Positions 45,296 to 54,985 are shown, numbered from the stretch's first letter. The stretch: 64,000 nucleotides of DNA from Streptomyces sp. HPF1205 (GCF_020400825.1 NZ_JAINVH010000009.1:186001-250000), one strand, 5' to 3'. A program made the numbers and translations. The notes: a model not told the origin generated them from the sequence alone.

Positions 45296-48200
45296 TCAGG
45301 AGGGGGTGGCCGCCCAGCCCTCGTCCAGGGCCTTCACGACGCGCTTGTCGGAGACCGGGAAGGCCGTGCCCAGGGCGTGCGCGAAGTAGCTGACCCGCAG
45401 TTCCTCCAGCATCCAGCGGATGTCGCGGACCACGGCGGGCACGGGCCGGCCGGGCGGCTGCGCGGCGAGCAGCTCGGCGTACTCCGCCTGCAGTTCGCGG
45501 ACCTTGGCCATGCGGGTGGTGTCCCGCTGGGCGGCCGTCGGCATCTGCTGCAGCCGCCGGTCGGCGGCCACCAGGTAGCGCATGAGGTCGGGCAGCCGCT
45601 TGAGCCCGGTGGCCGTGACGAAGCCGGGGTGGACGAGCCCGGTGAGCTGCTCGCGGACGTCCTGGAGGTTGGCCAGCAGCGCCGGGCTCCTGGTGTCCTT
45701 CAGCCGCCGCTCGCACGACTGCCAGGCGGCCAGCACCTGCTGGACCCGCTCCACGCTGCGCGCGGTCAGCTCGACCAGGTCCGCGCGCACCGCGTCGTAC
45801 AGCTTGCGGTACGCCTCCTCGTCCCAGGCCGGTCCGCCGTGGTCGGCGATGAGGCGGTCGGCGGCGGCGGTCGCGCAGTCCTCGAAGAGCGCCTGCACGC
45901 CGCCGTGCGGGTTGCGGGACAGCGCGAGCTTCTGCTGGTTGCTCAGCCGGTCGGCGGCGAACTTCGCCGGGTTCACCGGAACGCCCAGCAGGATCAGCCG
46001 CCGGGTGCCGCGCCACATCGCCTCGGCCTGCTCGGGCTCGGTGTCGAAGAGCCGCACGGCCACCGAGGAGCCCTCGTCCACCAGCGCGGGGTAGGCCCGC
46101 ACCGGCTGCCCGGCGCGTCGCGTCTCGAAGGTGCGCGGCAGCGTGCCCAGCGTCCAGTCCGTCAGCCCCGTGCGCTGCTCCAGGGTCGCCAGGCCCGACT
46201 CGGAGGCGTCCGCGGACCGTTCGAAGGCCCGCGTGATGGCCTCGCGCGTCTTCGGCTTCAGCCGCCGCTTCAGCGCCTCCAGGTCCTTGTCCTCGGCGAG
46301 CTTGCGGCGCCGTTCGTCGATCACCCGGAAGGTGATCTTCAGGTGGTCGGGCACCTTGGCCAGGTCGAAGTCCTCCGCGGCGAGCGGCACCCCCACCATC
46401 CGCCGCAACTCCCGTGCCAGCACCGCCGGAAGGGGATCGGGGCCGGCGACCGCCGTCTGCAGGAACCTCTTGGCGAAGTTCGGCGCCGGGACGTAGTGCC
46501 GGCGGATCGCCTTGGGCAGCGAGCGGATCAGCTCGGTGACGACGTCCTCGCGCAGCCCCGGGATCTGCCAGTCGAAGCCGGCCGGGGTGACCTGGTTGAG
46601 CACCTGCAGCGGGATGTGGACGGTCACGCCGTCCGCGTCCGCGCCCGGCTCGAACTGGTAGGTCACCTTGAACTTCAGCGCGCCCTGCCGCCAGGAGTCC
46701 GGGTAGTCGGCCTTGGTGACCGCCTCCGCGTTCTCGTTGATCAGCATGGAGTGCTCGAAGCTGAGCAGTTCCGGGTCCTCGCGCCGCTTGTGCTTCCACC
46801 ACGAGTCGAAGTGGGCGCCGGACACCACGTGCTCGGGCAGCCGCGCGTCGTAGAAGTCGAACAGCGTCTCGTCGTCGACCAGGATGTCCCGGCGCCGGGC
46901 GCGGTGCTCCAGCTCCTCGACCTCGCCGAGCAGTTTGCGGTTGTCGTGGAAGAACTGGTGGTGGGTGCGCCAGTCGCCCTCGACGAGGGCGCCGCGGATG
47001 AACAGCTCGCGGGAGACCTCGGGGTCGATCCGCCCGTAGTTGACCTTGCGCTGCGCCACGAGCGGGATCCCGTACAGCGTCACCCGCTCGTACGCCATCA
47101 CCGCCGCCTGGTCCTTCTCCCAGTGCGGCTCGCTGTAACTGCGCTTGACCAGGTGCTGGGCGAGCGGCTCGACCCACTCCGGTTCGATCCGGGCGTTGAC
47201 GCGGGCCCACAGCCGGGAGGTCTCCACGAGTTCCGCCGACATCAGCCACCGCGGGGGCTTGCGGAACAGCGCCGAGCCGGGGAACACCGCGAACTTGGCG
47301 CTGCGCGCGCCCAGGTACTCGTTCTTCTCGGTGTCCTTCAGGCCGATGTGCGACAGCAGGCCGGCCAGCAGCGAGGCGTGGACGCGCCGCGGGTCGGTCT
47401 CCGCCTCGTCCTCCGCGGTGGAGATGCCCAGCTGCCTGGTGATGGTGCGCAACTGGCTGTAGATGTCCTGCCACTCGCGGATGCGCAGGTAGTTCAGGTA
47501 CTCGGCGCGGCACATCCGGCGGAACGCGGAGGAGGACAGCTCCCTCTGCCGCTCGCGGATGTAGCGCCACAGGTTGAGGAACGCCAGGAAGTCGCTGTCG
47601 TCGTCCTTGAACCTGGCGTGCTGCTGGTCGGCCTGGGTCTGCTTGTCGGCGGGGCGCTCGCGCGGGTCCTGGATGGACAGGGCGGCGGCGATCACCATCA
47701 CTTCGCGCACGCAGCCGTTGCGGTCGGCCTCCAGCACCATCCGGGCCAGCCGCGGGTCCACCGGGAGCTGGGAGAGCTTGCGGCCGGTGTCGGTCAGCCG
47801 CGCCCGCGGGTCCTTGGCCTGCGGGTCGAGCGCGCCGAGCTCCTCCAGGAGCTGGATGCCGTCCTTGATGTTGCGGCTGTCCGGCGGGTCGATGAACGGG
47901 AACTTCGCGATGTCGCCGAGCCCGGCCGCCGTCATCTGCAGGATGACCGAGGCGAGGTTGGTGCGCAGGATCTCCGGGTCGGTGAACTCCGGCCGGGACA
48001 GGAAGTCGTCCTCGTCGTACAGCCGGACGCAGATGCCGTCGGACGTGCGGCCGCAGCGGCCCTTGCGCTGGTTGGCGCTGGCCTGGCTGATCCGCTCGAT
48101 GGGCAGCCGCTGGACCTTGGTGCGGTGGCTGTAGCGGGAGACGCGGGCGGTGCCGGGGTCGATGACGTAGCGGATGCCGGGGACGGTGAGGCTGGTCTCC

Positions 48201-49249
48201 GCGACGTTGGTGGCCAGGACGATACGGCGGCCGGCGTGCGGCTGGAAGACGCGGTGCTGCTCGGCGGAGGACAGGCGGGCGTACAGCGGCAGCACCTCGG
48301 TGTGCCGCAGGTCGCGCTTGTTCAGGGCGTCGGCGGTGTCGCGGATCTCCCGCTCGCCGGACAGGAAGACCAGGATGTCGCCCGGGCCCTCGGCCTGCAG
48401 CTCGTCCACGGCGTCGCAGATCGCGGTGATCTGGTCGCGGTCCTCGCTGTCGGTGCCCTCCTCCAGCAGCGGCCGGTAGCGCACCTCGACCGGGTACGTG
48501 CGCCCGCTGACCTCCACGATCGGCGCGTCGCCGAAGTGGCGGGAGAAGCGCTCGGGGTCGATGGTCGCCGAGGTGATGACGACCTTCAGGTCGGGGCGGC
48601 GAGGCAGCAGCTGGGCCAGGTAGCCCAGGATGAAGTCGATGTTGAGGCTGCGCTCGTGGGCCTCGTCGATGATGATCGTGTCGTACGCGCGCAGCTCGCG
48701 GTCGGTCTGGATCTCGGCGAGCATGATGCCGTCGGTCATCAGCTTCACCAGGGTGCCGTCGCTCACCTGGTCGGTGAAGCGGACCTTCCAGCCCACGGCC
48801 TGGCCGAGCGGTGTCCGCAGCTCCTCCGCGACGCGCTCGGCGACCGTACGGGCGGCGATACGGCGCGGCTGGGTGTGGCCGATCAGGCCGCGCACCCCGC
48901 GGCCGAGCTCCAGGCAGATCTTCGGGATCTGGGTGGTCTTGCCGGAGCCGGTCTCACCGGCCACGATCACGACCTGGTGGTCGCGGATGGCGGCGAGGAT
49001 GTCGTCCTTCTTCTGGCTGACCGGCAGCGCTTCCGGATACGTCACCGGGGGGACCGCGGCCTGCCGGAGGGCGACGCGCTGCTCGGCCCGGACGACGTCG
49101 GCCTCGATCTCGGCCAGCACGGCGTCCCGCGCCTGGGGCTTCCGTATCCGGCGCACGCCGTCGAGCCGGCGGCCGAGGCGCTGCTCGTCCCGCAGGGTCA
49201 GCGAGGGGAGCCGTGCGGCGAGGCCGGCGGTGGAGGTTTGGGTAGACAT
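45296..49249 (-). CDS. hrpA: HrpA-type DEAH-box RNA helicase
   Basis: 1317 residues from the ATG at 49249 (M-S-T-Q-T-S-T-A-G-L); the open frame continues upstream through the tRNA cluster and is not coding there. Walker A G-E-T-G-S-G-K-T (98-105), the DEAH box (195-198), S-A-T-I-D and the second RecA-like domain with Q-R-K-G-R-C-G-R are followed by helicase-associated domains and a large C-terminal DUF3418 region. HrpA helicases act in RNA metabolism and, in E. coli, rescue collided ribosomes. Length is typical. It is flanked by identical tRNA-Asp genes. Confidence 0.95.
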   Translation of the reverse strand: MSTQTSTAGLAARLPSLTLRDEQRLGRRLDGVRRIRKPQARDAVLAEIEADVVRAEQRVALRQAAVPPVTYPEALPVSQKKDDILAAIRDHQVVIVAGETGSGKTTQIPKICLELGRGVRGLIGHTQPRRIAARTVAERVAEELRTPLGQAVGWKVRFTDQVSDGTLVKLMTDGIMLAEIQTDRELRAYDTIIIDEAHERSLNIDFILGYLAQLLPRRPDLKVVITSATIDPERFSRHFGDAPIVEVSGRTYPVEVRYRPLLEEGTDSEDRDQITAICDAVDELQAEGPGDILVFLSGEREIRDTADALNKRDLRHTEVLPLYARLSSAEQHRVFQPHAGRRIVLATNVAETSLTVPGIRYVIDPGTARVSRYSHRTKVQRLPIERISQASANQRKGRCGRTSDGICVRLYDEDDFLSRPEFTDPEILRTNLASVILQMTAAGLGDIAKFPFIDPPDSRNIKDGIQLLEELGALDPQAKDPRARLTDTGRKLSQLPVDPRLARMVLEADRNGCVREVMVIAAALSIQDPRERPADKQTQADQQHARFKDDDSDFLAFLNLWRYIRERQRELSSSAFRRMCRAEYLNYLRIREWQDIYSQLRTITRQLGISTAEDEAETDPRRVHASLLAGLLSHIGLKDTEKNEYLGARSAKFAVFPGSALFRKPPRWLMSAELVETSRLWARVNARIEPEWVEPLAQHLVKRSYSEPHWEKDQAAVMAYERVTLYGIPLVAQRKVNYGRIDPEVSRELFIRGALVEGDWRTHHQFFHDNRKLLGEVEELEHRARRRDILVDDETLFDFYDARLPEHVVSGAHFDSWWKHKRREDPELLSFEHSMLINENAEAVTKADYPDSWRQGALKFKVTYQFEPGADADGVTVHIPLQVLNQVTPAGFDWQIPGLREDVVTELIRSLPKAIRRHYVPAPNFAKRFLQTAVAGPDPLPAVLARELRRMVGVPLAAEDFDLAKVPDHLKITFRVIDERRRKLAEDKDLEALKRRLKPKTREAITRAFERSADASESGLATLEQRTGLTDWTLGTLPRTFETRRAGQPVRAYPALVDEGSSVAVRLFDTEPEQAEAMWRGTRRLILLGVPVNPAKFAADRLSNQQKLALSRNPHGGVQALFEDCATAAADRLIADHGGPAWDEEAYRKLYDAVRADLVELTARSVERVQQVLAAWQSCERRLKDTRSPALLANLQDVREQLTGLVHPGFVTATGLKRLPDLMRYLVAADRRLQQMPTAAQRDTTRMAKVRELQAEYAELLAAQPPGRPVPAVVRDIRWMLEELRVSYFAHALGTAFPVSDKRVVKALDEGWAATPS

Positions 49250-49386
49250 ACGCGGTCCAGCATCGCATCCGGCCGCCGCCCGCGGCGAACACATTTCGGG
49301 TGGGGCGCGCCCGCCGGACGGGCGGCCCCGGGAACGACACCCCGGAGAGACATTCCGGAACGACTCGGGGAACGACATCCCGGAAC

Positions 49387-49420
49387 GACGCAGGGCCCGC
49401 GCGGTGGCGGGCCCTGCGTC
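49387..49420 (-). terminator. Terminator of the tRNA-Asp/tRNA-Phe pair
   Basis: A perfect 14-bp stem (49387-49400 with 49407-49420), 6-base loop, 6 bp after the 3' end of tRNA-Phe on the minus strand. Confidence 0.88.
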
Positions 49421-49426
49421 GTGCGG

Positions 49427-49500
49427 TGGCTGGGGCCGGGGTCGAACCGGCGACCTACCGCTTTTCAGGCGGTCGCTCGTACCAACTGAGCTACCCAGCC
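49427..49500 (-). tRNA. tRNA-Phe(GAA)
   Basis: 74 nt on the minus strand. Acceptor GGCTGGG/CCCAGCC, anticodon arm ACCGC-CTGAAAA-GCGGT with anticodon GAA, T-arm GCCGGTTCGACCCCGGC, discriminator A. It is co-oriented with tRNA-Asp copy 2, 4 bp away. Confidence 0.97.
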
Positions 49501-49504
49501 GCAG

Positions 49505-49579
49505 CGGTCCTGACGGGATTTGAACCCGCGGCCTCCACCTTGACAGGGTGGCGAGCACTCCAAACTGCTCCACAGGACC
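49505..49579 (-). tRNA. tRNA-Asp(GTC), copy 2
   Basis: 75 nt, identical to copy 1, with anticodon GTC. It heads the tRNA-Asp/tRNA-Phe pair. With one extra matching base at each end, the two copies form a 77-bp direct repeat on either side of hrpA. Confidence 0.96.
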
Positions 49580-49805
49580 TTGCTCCGTGCGGGACCAAGT
49601 CTTGCACATGTCGTGCCGTGGTCTCACACAGGTTTGCGCGACCTCCGCGCCGGGCCTTCCTTCGCACCGTGATCCCCGGGGGATCCTGCGGTGATCAGTC
49701 GGACATTTCGGCGGGCCGTTGTCGCTGGATCAGCGTATCAGACCCCGGCCCCCTCGCCCGCACACCGCGGGGCCGCCCTGGCCGCCGGGCGGCCCCGGCC
49801 CGTGC

Positions 49806-50090
49806 TCAGGACTCCGTGAAGTGTTCGACGGTGACCGGACCGGAGAAGAAATGGCCGATCAGGGCGCCGAATTGGCGGAAGCCGTCGGATTCCATGTAGG
49901 AGGTGTGGTGGTCCTTGGACTCCCACTCGACGATGGCGATGAAGCGGGAGGGGGACTCCACCCCGCGTATGAGGCGGGAGGCGAGGCAGCCGGGGGCGGC
50001 GCGCAGGATCTTGGTGCCCTCGGCGTAGGCGGCGGCGAACTCGTCCTCGCGGCCGGGGGCGACGGGGAGGTCGGCGATCTCGGTAATCAT
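49806..50090 (-). CDS. Antibiotic biosynthesis monooxygenase (ABM) family protein
   Basis: 94 residues, one ferredoxin-like ABM domain: M-I-T-E-I-A-D-L-P-V-A-P-G-R-E-D-E-F, then A-P-G-C-L-A-S-R-L and F-I-A-I-V-E-W-E-S, ending H-F-F-S-G-P-V-T-V-E-H-F. Members include heme-degrading and quinone-oxidising monooxygenases and many of unknown role. The gene stands alone and diverges from the CapA gene 71 bp away. No partner gene suggests a pathway. Confidence 0.9.
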   Translation of the reverse strand: MITEIADLPVAPGREDEFAAAYAEGTKILRAAPGCLASRLIRGVESPSRFIAIVEWESKDHHTSYMESDGFRQFGALIGHFFSGPVTVEHFTES

Positions 50091-50161
50091 GCGGTGAGGG
50101 TAGCCAAGGCGCCGCCGCGCGCGGGCGGGAACCGGGCGGCCCCGGGTTCTACCCTGGAGGT

Positions 50162-51280
50162 ATGGGGAACGCCCAGGTCACCCTGTTCCTCTGCGGCGAC
50201 GTGATGCTCGGCCGCGGGGTGGACCAGATCCTGCCGTCGCCGGGCGACCCGCGGCTGCGCGAGGAGTACGTACGGGACGCCCGCGGCTACGTGGAACTGG
50301 CCGAGCGGGCGAACGGGCCGGTACCGCGCGCGACCGGCTTCGGCTGGCCGTGGGGGGACGCGCTGGGGCTGCTGGAGCGGGCCGGGGTCGACGCCCGGAT
50401 CGTCAACCTGGAGACGGCGATCACCCGCGGCGGGGACTTCGCGCCGGGCAAGGCCGTGCACTACCGAATGAGCCCGGGGAACCTGCCGTGCCTGACCGTC
50501 GCCCACCCCGACGTGTGCGTCCTGGCCAACAACCACGTGCTCGACTTCGGCCCCGAAGGGCTGCGCGAGACCCTGGCCCTGCTCGCCGACGTGCGGCTGC
50601 GCTCGGCGGGCGCGGGCACGGACGCCGAGCGGGCGCGGCGCCCCGCCTCCGTACCCCTGCCCGGCGGCTCCCGCGTGCTGGTCTTCGCGCGCGGCATGCG
50701 CTCCAGCGGCATCCCGTACGAGTGGGCGGCCGGCGAGGACCGGCCCGGCGTCGCCTTCGTCCCCGGCCCCTCGCCCGCCGCCGCGTCCTGCGTCACCGAC
50801 CGCATACGGCAGGTCAAACGGCCGGGCGACATCGTCGTGGTGTCGCTGCACTGGGGCCCGAACTGGGGGTACGAGGTCTCCGGCGACGAGGTGCGGTACG
50901 CGCGGGCGCTCATCGACGGCGGCGCCGACGTCGTCCACGGCCACTCCTCGCACCACCCCCGCCCGGCCGAGATCTACCGCGGCAAGCTCATCCTCTACGG
51001 CTGCGGCGACTTCATCGACGACTACGAGGGCATCACGGGGTACGAGCGCTACCGCGACGACCTGCGGCCCGCCTACCTCGTCACCCTCGATCCCGCGACC
51101 GGCCGGCTGACCGGCCCCGGCGCGCGCCTGGCGGTCCTGCAGGCGCACCGGATGCGGCTGCGGCGCGCGCCGGAGGAGGACGCGCGGTGGCTGCGGGAGG
51201 TGCTGGACGCGGCCGGGCGCGACCTGGGCACGCGGGTGGACAGCGGTCCGGCGGGGGAGCTGGTGCTGCACGAGGGCTGA
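50162..51280 (+). CDS. CapA-family (PGA_cap) metallophosphoesterase-like protein
   Basis: 372 residues. The family motifs are C-G-D-V-M-L-G-R-G-V, I-V-N-L-E-T-A-I, L-A-N-N-H-V-L-D-F, H-W-G-P-N-W and H-G-H-S-S-H-H-P, which form the calcineurin-like metal site. CapA proteins help make poly-gamma-glutamate capsules in Bacillus, but many actinobacterial members lack the cap operon, as here. There is no signal peptide or membrane anchor, so it is likely cytoplasmic. The ATG lies right after G-rich sequence with CTGGAGG just upstream. Function in this organism is unknown. Confidence 0.9.
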   Translation: MGNAQVTLFLCGDVMLGRGVDQILPSPGDPRLREEYVRDARGYVELAERANGPVPRATGFGWPWGDALGLLERAGVDARIVNLETAITRGGDFAPGKAVHYRMSPGNLPCLTVAHPDVCVLANNHVLDFGPEGLRETLALLADVRLRSAGAGTDAERARRPASVPLPGGSRVLVFARGMRSSGIPYEWAAGEDRPGVAFVPGPSPAAASCVTDRIRQVKRPGDIVVVSLHWGPNWGYEVSGDEVRYARALIDGGADVVHGHSSHHPRPAEIYRGKLILYGCGDFIDDYEGITGYERYRDDLRPAYLVTLDPATGRLTGPGARLAVLQAHRMRLRRAPEEDARWLREVLDAAGRDLGTRVDSGPAGELVLHEG

Positions 51281-51333
51281 GGGCTGAGGGCTGTGGGCGC
51301 CCGGGCCGAGGGGGCCGGGGGGCCGGCGACCGT

Positions 51334-53139
51334 TCAGCGGCGGCCTTTGCGGAGGAACCGTTTCAGCCGGGTCAGCGGCCAGGTGTTGATCACGTCGTCC
51401 TTGGTGAGCCAGCCACGCTGGGCGGTACCGACGCCGTACCGCAGGAAGGCCAGATGCAGGACCGAGTGCGCGTCCGTGTCGATCGCGAACTTCGCGCCCA
51501 GCTCCTTGGCCCGCGTGATGTCCTCGTCGCGCAGGTCGAGGCGGTCGGGCTGGGCGTTGACCTCCAGGGCCGTGCCGGTGCGGGCGCAGGCCGCGTACAC
51601 CGCGTCCCAGTCGGCGTCCACGCCGGGCCGGCGGCCGATGAGGCGGGTGGTCGGGTGGCCGATGACGTTGACGTACGGGTTCTCGCAGGCCCGTACCAGC
51701 CGCTTGGTCATCGCCGCCCGGCCGAGGGCGAAGTGCGAGTGGATCGACGCCACGCGGATGTCGAAGCCGTCGAGGAAGTCCGCGGGCCAGTCCACGTCGC
51801 CGTCCGGGCCGATGTTCAGCTCGGTGCCGTGCAGCAGCCGCATGCCGTGGTAAGCGCCGTCGAGCTCCCTGACCCGCCGGCGCTGGGCGAGCGCCTTCTC
51901 GTCGGTCATCTGCTCCATGTACAGGTCGGGGGCGTGGTCGGTGACGGCGTAGTACGCGTACCCGCGCGCGGCGGCCGCCTCGGCCATCTCCTCCAGCGGG
52001 GCGAGCCCGTCGGTCAGGTCGGTGTGGGTGTGCAGGTCGCCGCGGACGTCGTCCTCGGTGACCAGCTCGGGCAGCCCGTCGCCGAGGGCGGCCTCGATCT
52101 CCCCGCGGTCCTCCCTGAGCGTGGGCGGGATCCAGGGCAGGCCCAGGCGCGCGTACACCTCGTCCTCGGTGCGGGAGGCGACGGGCCTGCCCTCGGCGCC
52201 CGCGGCCTTCCCCGATGCGGCGCCCTTCGCGCTCTTCGTGCCCTTCGTGCCCTTCGTGCCCTTGCCCGGCACCTCGAAGATCCCGTACTCCGAGAGTTTC
52301 AGCCCGTGCCGGACCGCCATGGTGCGGGTGCGGATGTTGTGCGCCTTGGAGCCGGTGAAGTACTGCAGGCCCGCACCCCACGAGTGCGGCGGCAGCACCC
52401 GCAGGTCGACCTGGATGCCCTTGACCGTACGGATCGAGGTCTTCTTCCCGCCGTGCGCGATGACCTCGGCGGTCGCCGGCAGCGCGGTGAGCGCGTCCAT
52501 GAACGGCCGCGAAGCGCGGGCGGCGACCAGGATGTCGACGTCCCCGACCGTCTCCCGCATCCGGCGCAGGCTGCCCGCGTACACGCAGTTCTCGCAGCCG
52601 GTCAGGGCGGACAGCTCGGCCACGACCTCCTCGGCGACGGCCATCGCGGTGTGCAGGTCGATCCGCCCGCCGGCCTGCCGCAGCAGCGCGATGCCGTGCA
52701 GGATGTTCTCCTCGGTCTTCGGCCCGAAGCCCTTCAGCCCGCGCAGCCGCTCGCGGCGGATGGCCTCGGCGAGTTCGTCGACCGACGAGATGCTCAGGTC
52801 CTCGTACAGGGCCATGGCCTTCTTCGGGCCCAGGGTGGGGATCGTGATCAGCTCCCGCACCCCGGCGGGGATCATCGCCCGCCGCTCCTCGACCACGCCG
52901 ACCGTGCCGGTCCGCAGGTACTCGGTGACCTTCCCGGCGATGGACTTGCCGACCCCGGGGATGCCGAGCAGCTCCTCCTCGCTGAGCCGCGAGACGTCCC
53001 GGGCGCAGCCGCCCACGGCCCGCGCGGCCTTCTCGTAGGCCCGCGCCTTGAAGGCGTCGCCGCGGGTGATCGCGATGAGGTCGGCGTACTCCTGGAGCAC
53101 GGCCTCGACCTCTTCGTTCCGCCGGACCACCCTCACCAT
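51334..53139 (-). CDS. polX: DNA polymerase X family protein with PHP domain (PolX)
   Basis: 601 residues. The order is two helix-hairpin-helix repeats (I-P-G-V-G-K-S-I-A-G-K; L-K-G-F-G-P-K-T-E), a nucleotidyltransferase palm with G-S-L-R-R-M-R-E-T-V-G-D-V-D-I-L, and a C-terminal PHP phosphoesterase with D-L-H-T-H-T-D and D-H-A-P-D, plus a late T-D-A-H-S. PolX fills gaps in base-excision repair, and the PHP domain has 3'-5' exonuclease activity. An insertion K-G-T-K-G-T-K-G-T-K (about 298-307), encoded by tandem 9-bp units, and a following Lys/Ala stretch lie before the PHP domain. All catalytic motifs appear intact. Confidence 0.93.
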   Translation of the reverse strand: MVRVVRRNEEVEAVLQEYADLIAITRGDAFKARAYEKAARAVGGCARDVSRLSEEELLGIPGVGKSIAGKVTEYLRTGTVGVVEERRAMIPAGVRELITIPTLGPKKAMALYEDLSISSVDELAEAIRRERLRGLKGFGPKTEENILHGIALLRQAGGRIDLHTAMAVAEEVVAELSALTGCENCVYAGSLRRMRETVGDVDILVAARASRPFMDALTALPATAEVIAHGGKKTSIRTVKGIQVDLRVLPPHSWGAGLQYFTGSKAHNIRTRTMAVRHGLKLSEYGIFEVPGKGTKGTKGTKSAKGAASGKAAGAEGRPVASRTEDEVYARLGLPWIPPTLREDRGEIEAALGDGLPELVTEDDVRGDLHTHTDLTDGLAPLEEMAEAAAARGYAYYAVTDHAPDLYMEQMTDEKALAQRRRVRELDGAYHGMRLLHGTELNIGPDGDVDWPADFLDGFDIRVASIHSHFALGRAAMTKRLVRACENPYVNVIGHPTTRLIGRRPGVDADWDAVYAACARTGTALEVNAQPDRLDLRDEDITRAKELGAKFAIDTDAHSVLHLAFLRYGVGTAQRGWLTKDDVINTWPLTRLKRFLRKGRR

Positions 53140-53279
53140 TTTAGTTCCGGGCGGCCGCGGGCGCGTGCGCGGCCGCCCGGAAGGCGGCGGACGCGGCAGG
53201 GCCGCGGCGCCAGGAGGTCGCCGCGGCCCGTTCGTGCTCAGCGCTCGGCGCTCAGCGGCTCGCGCTCAGCGGCTCACGA

Positions 53280-53297
53280 GGGGCCCGCGCGGGCCCC
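53280..53297 (-). terminator. Palindrome after the cellulase gene
   Basis: An 18-bp perfect palindrome of GGGGCCCGC type lies 23 bp after the cellulase stop (minus strand). Near-identical GCTCAGCGGCTC units at 53240-53276 precede it. Confidence 0.55.
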
Positions 53298-53320
53298 GCG
53301 CCAGCCCCTCGCGGGTCCCG

Positions 53321-54985
53321 CTACGGGTTCTGCGTCAGCAGGTGCGCCTTGAACCCTTCGCCGTACGTGCTGGTCGGCGTGCCGTTCCAGTCGGTGATGA
53401 GGATGCTGCCGCTGCTGGCGCACCCGCCCCACGGGTTCCAGGTCCACGCCAGGTAGCCGATGCCGTGCTGGTCGAGCCACGGCATGACCTGGTCGATGTA
53501 GTCGTGGGCGCAGCTGTTCTGGCCGATCTCGCCGGCCACCAGCGGCACCTTCGCCGCGACCGGGGCGATCTGGCTGTCCCAGCAGCTGCTGGAGACACAG
53601 GCGTTGAAGTTGTACGAGTGCCACGACGCCATGATGTTGCCGGCCGAGTCGGTCGGCTTGTAGGTCAGCCACTGGGTCAGGTCGTTGGTCCAGGTCAGAC
53701 CGGAGACCATGAGGACGTTGGTGGCGCCGGTCGCCCGGACCGCGTTGACCAGGGACTGCATGCCGGCGACCTTGTAATCGATGCCCGTGCAGGTGCCGCC
53801 GTCGCGCAGGCAGGTCCACGCTTCGGTGGCGTCCGCCCAGTTGTCGGCCGCGTCCGGGTAGGGCTCGTTGAACAGGTCGAAGACGACCGCGTTGTCGCCC
53901 TTGAAGGCGGTGGCGACCTGGCTCCAGAAGGTGGGCGCGTACTGGGCGTCGGGCATCGGCTTCTGACAGGTCGCCTTGACGTCCGAGCAGGCCGAACTCG
54001 GGCCGGTGTACAGGCCGTACGTCCAGTGCAGGTCGAGGATCGGGGTGATCCCGTTGGACGCCAGCAGGTCCGCGTAGTCCTTGACCGCCTTCTGGTACGC
54101 GGCCCCGCTCGTGCCGCCGGCGGGCACGTCGGCGTTGCCGAGCCAGCACTCCTCGTTGAGCGGGATGCGGACCGCGTGGACGTTCCAGGACTTCATCGCG
54201 TCGACGGACGCCTGGTCGACCGGGCCGCTGTCCCACATCCCCTTGCCCTGGACGCAGGCGAACTCGCCGCTGGAGCGGTTGACGCCCAGCAGTCGGTAGT
54301 TCTCGCCGCCCGCGGTCACCAGGTGGTTGCCGGACACGTGCAGGGCGGGCGCCGGACCGCCGGGCCCGCCGGTTCCGCCCGTGGTTCCGCCGGTGGTGGT
54401 CCCTCCGGTGGTCGTGCCGCCCGTTGTCGTGCCTCCGGTGGTGGTCCCGCCCGTGGTGGTGCCGCCGGTCGTCGTTCCTCCGGTGGTGGTGCCGCCGGAC
54501 GTGGTCGTCCCGCCGGACGTGGTCGTCCCGCCGGACGTGGTGGCGCCGGTGCAGGGGACGCCGTTGAGGGCGAAGTCGGTCGGCTGGGGCAGCGGGTTCG
54601 GCACGCCGGACCCGGACCAGGTGCCCTGCAGTCCGACCGAGGTGTTGGTCTGGCCGGTGCCTATGGAGCCGTTCCAGCCGACGTCCTTGGCGGTGATGGA
54701 CGTGGACCCGGTGAACGTGGCGTTCCAGCCGCCGGTGAAGGTCTGGCCGCTCGGCATCGTGAACGTCAGGGTCCAGTGCGAGATCGGATCCCCGAGGTTG
54801 GTGATCGCCAGAGTCGTGCCGAAGCCGCCCGAAGTGGACGACTGCTGCCAGGTGTTGACGTTCTGATACGTGACGGAACAACCGGTGGCCGCGGCCTGGG
54901 CGGATCCGGGCAGCGCCGCCACCCCGCCGATGGCGAGTGCGGCGGCCGCTCCGGACGCGAGCAGGACGGCTTTTCGGTGACGCAT
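53321..54985 (-). CDS. Secreted cellulase: CBM2 plus GH5 endoglucanase
   Basis: 554 residues. A signal peptide (1-31, M-R-H-R-K-A-V-L-L-A...A-Q-A) is followed by a carbohydrate-binding module family 2 (about 33-147, Cys36 and Cys145 likely disulfide-bonded, several exposed Trp), a Thr/Gly linker of T-T-T-G-G and T-T-S-G-G repeats (148-205), and a glycoside hydrolase family 5 domain. Acid/base Glu374 is in F-N-E-P and the nucleophile Glu486 in V-A-G-E-I-G. It should hydrolyse beta-1,4-glucan outside the cell. The upstream region has an operator-like dyad. No CebR box (TGGGAGCGCTCCCA) is seen. Confidence 0.95.
   Translation of the reverse strand: MRHRKAVLLASGAAAALAIGGVAALPGSAQAAATGCSVTYQNVNTWQQSSTSGGFGTTLAITNLGDPISHWTLTFTMPSGQTFTGGWNATFTGSTSITAKDVGWNGSIGTGQTNTSVGLQGTWSGSGVPNPLPQPTDFALNGVPCTGATTSGGTTTSGGTTTSGGTTTGGTTTGGTTTGGTTTGGTTTGGTTTGGTTTGGTTGGTGGPGGPAPALHVSGNHLVTAGGENYRLLGVNRSSGEFACVQGKGMWDSGPVDQASVDAMKSWNVHAVRIPLNEECWLGNADVPAGGTSGAAYQKAVKDYADLLASNGITPILDLHWTYGLYTGPSSACSDVKATCQKPMPDAQYAPTFWSQVATAFKGDNAVVFDLFNEPYPDAADNWADATEAWTCLRDGGTCTGIDYKVAGMQSLVNAVRATGATNVLMVSGLTWTNDLTQWLTYKPTDSAGNIMASWHSYNFNACVSSSCWDSQIAPVAAKVPLVAGEIGQNSCAHDYIDQVMPWLDQHGIGYLAWTWNPWGGCASSGSILITDWNGTPTSTYGEGFKAHLLTQNP

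Noticed and set aside
45194..49489. Open frame of 1431 codons on + opposite hrpA
   Set aside because: It is the exact antisense of hrpA, Val/Asp/Leu/Gly/Arg-rich without family motifs, and results from high-GC codon bias.
54350..54545. CRISPR-like regular repeats
   Set aside because: They are 15-bp coding repeats of the Thr/Gly linker of the cellulase with no spacers.
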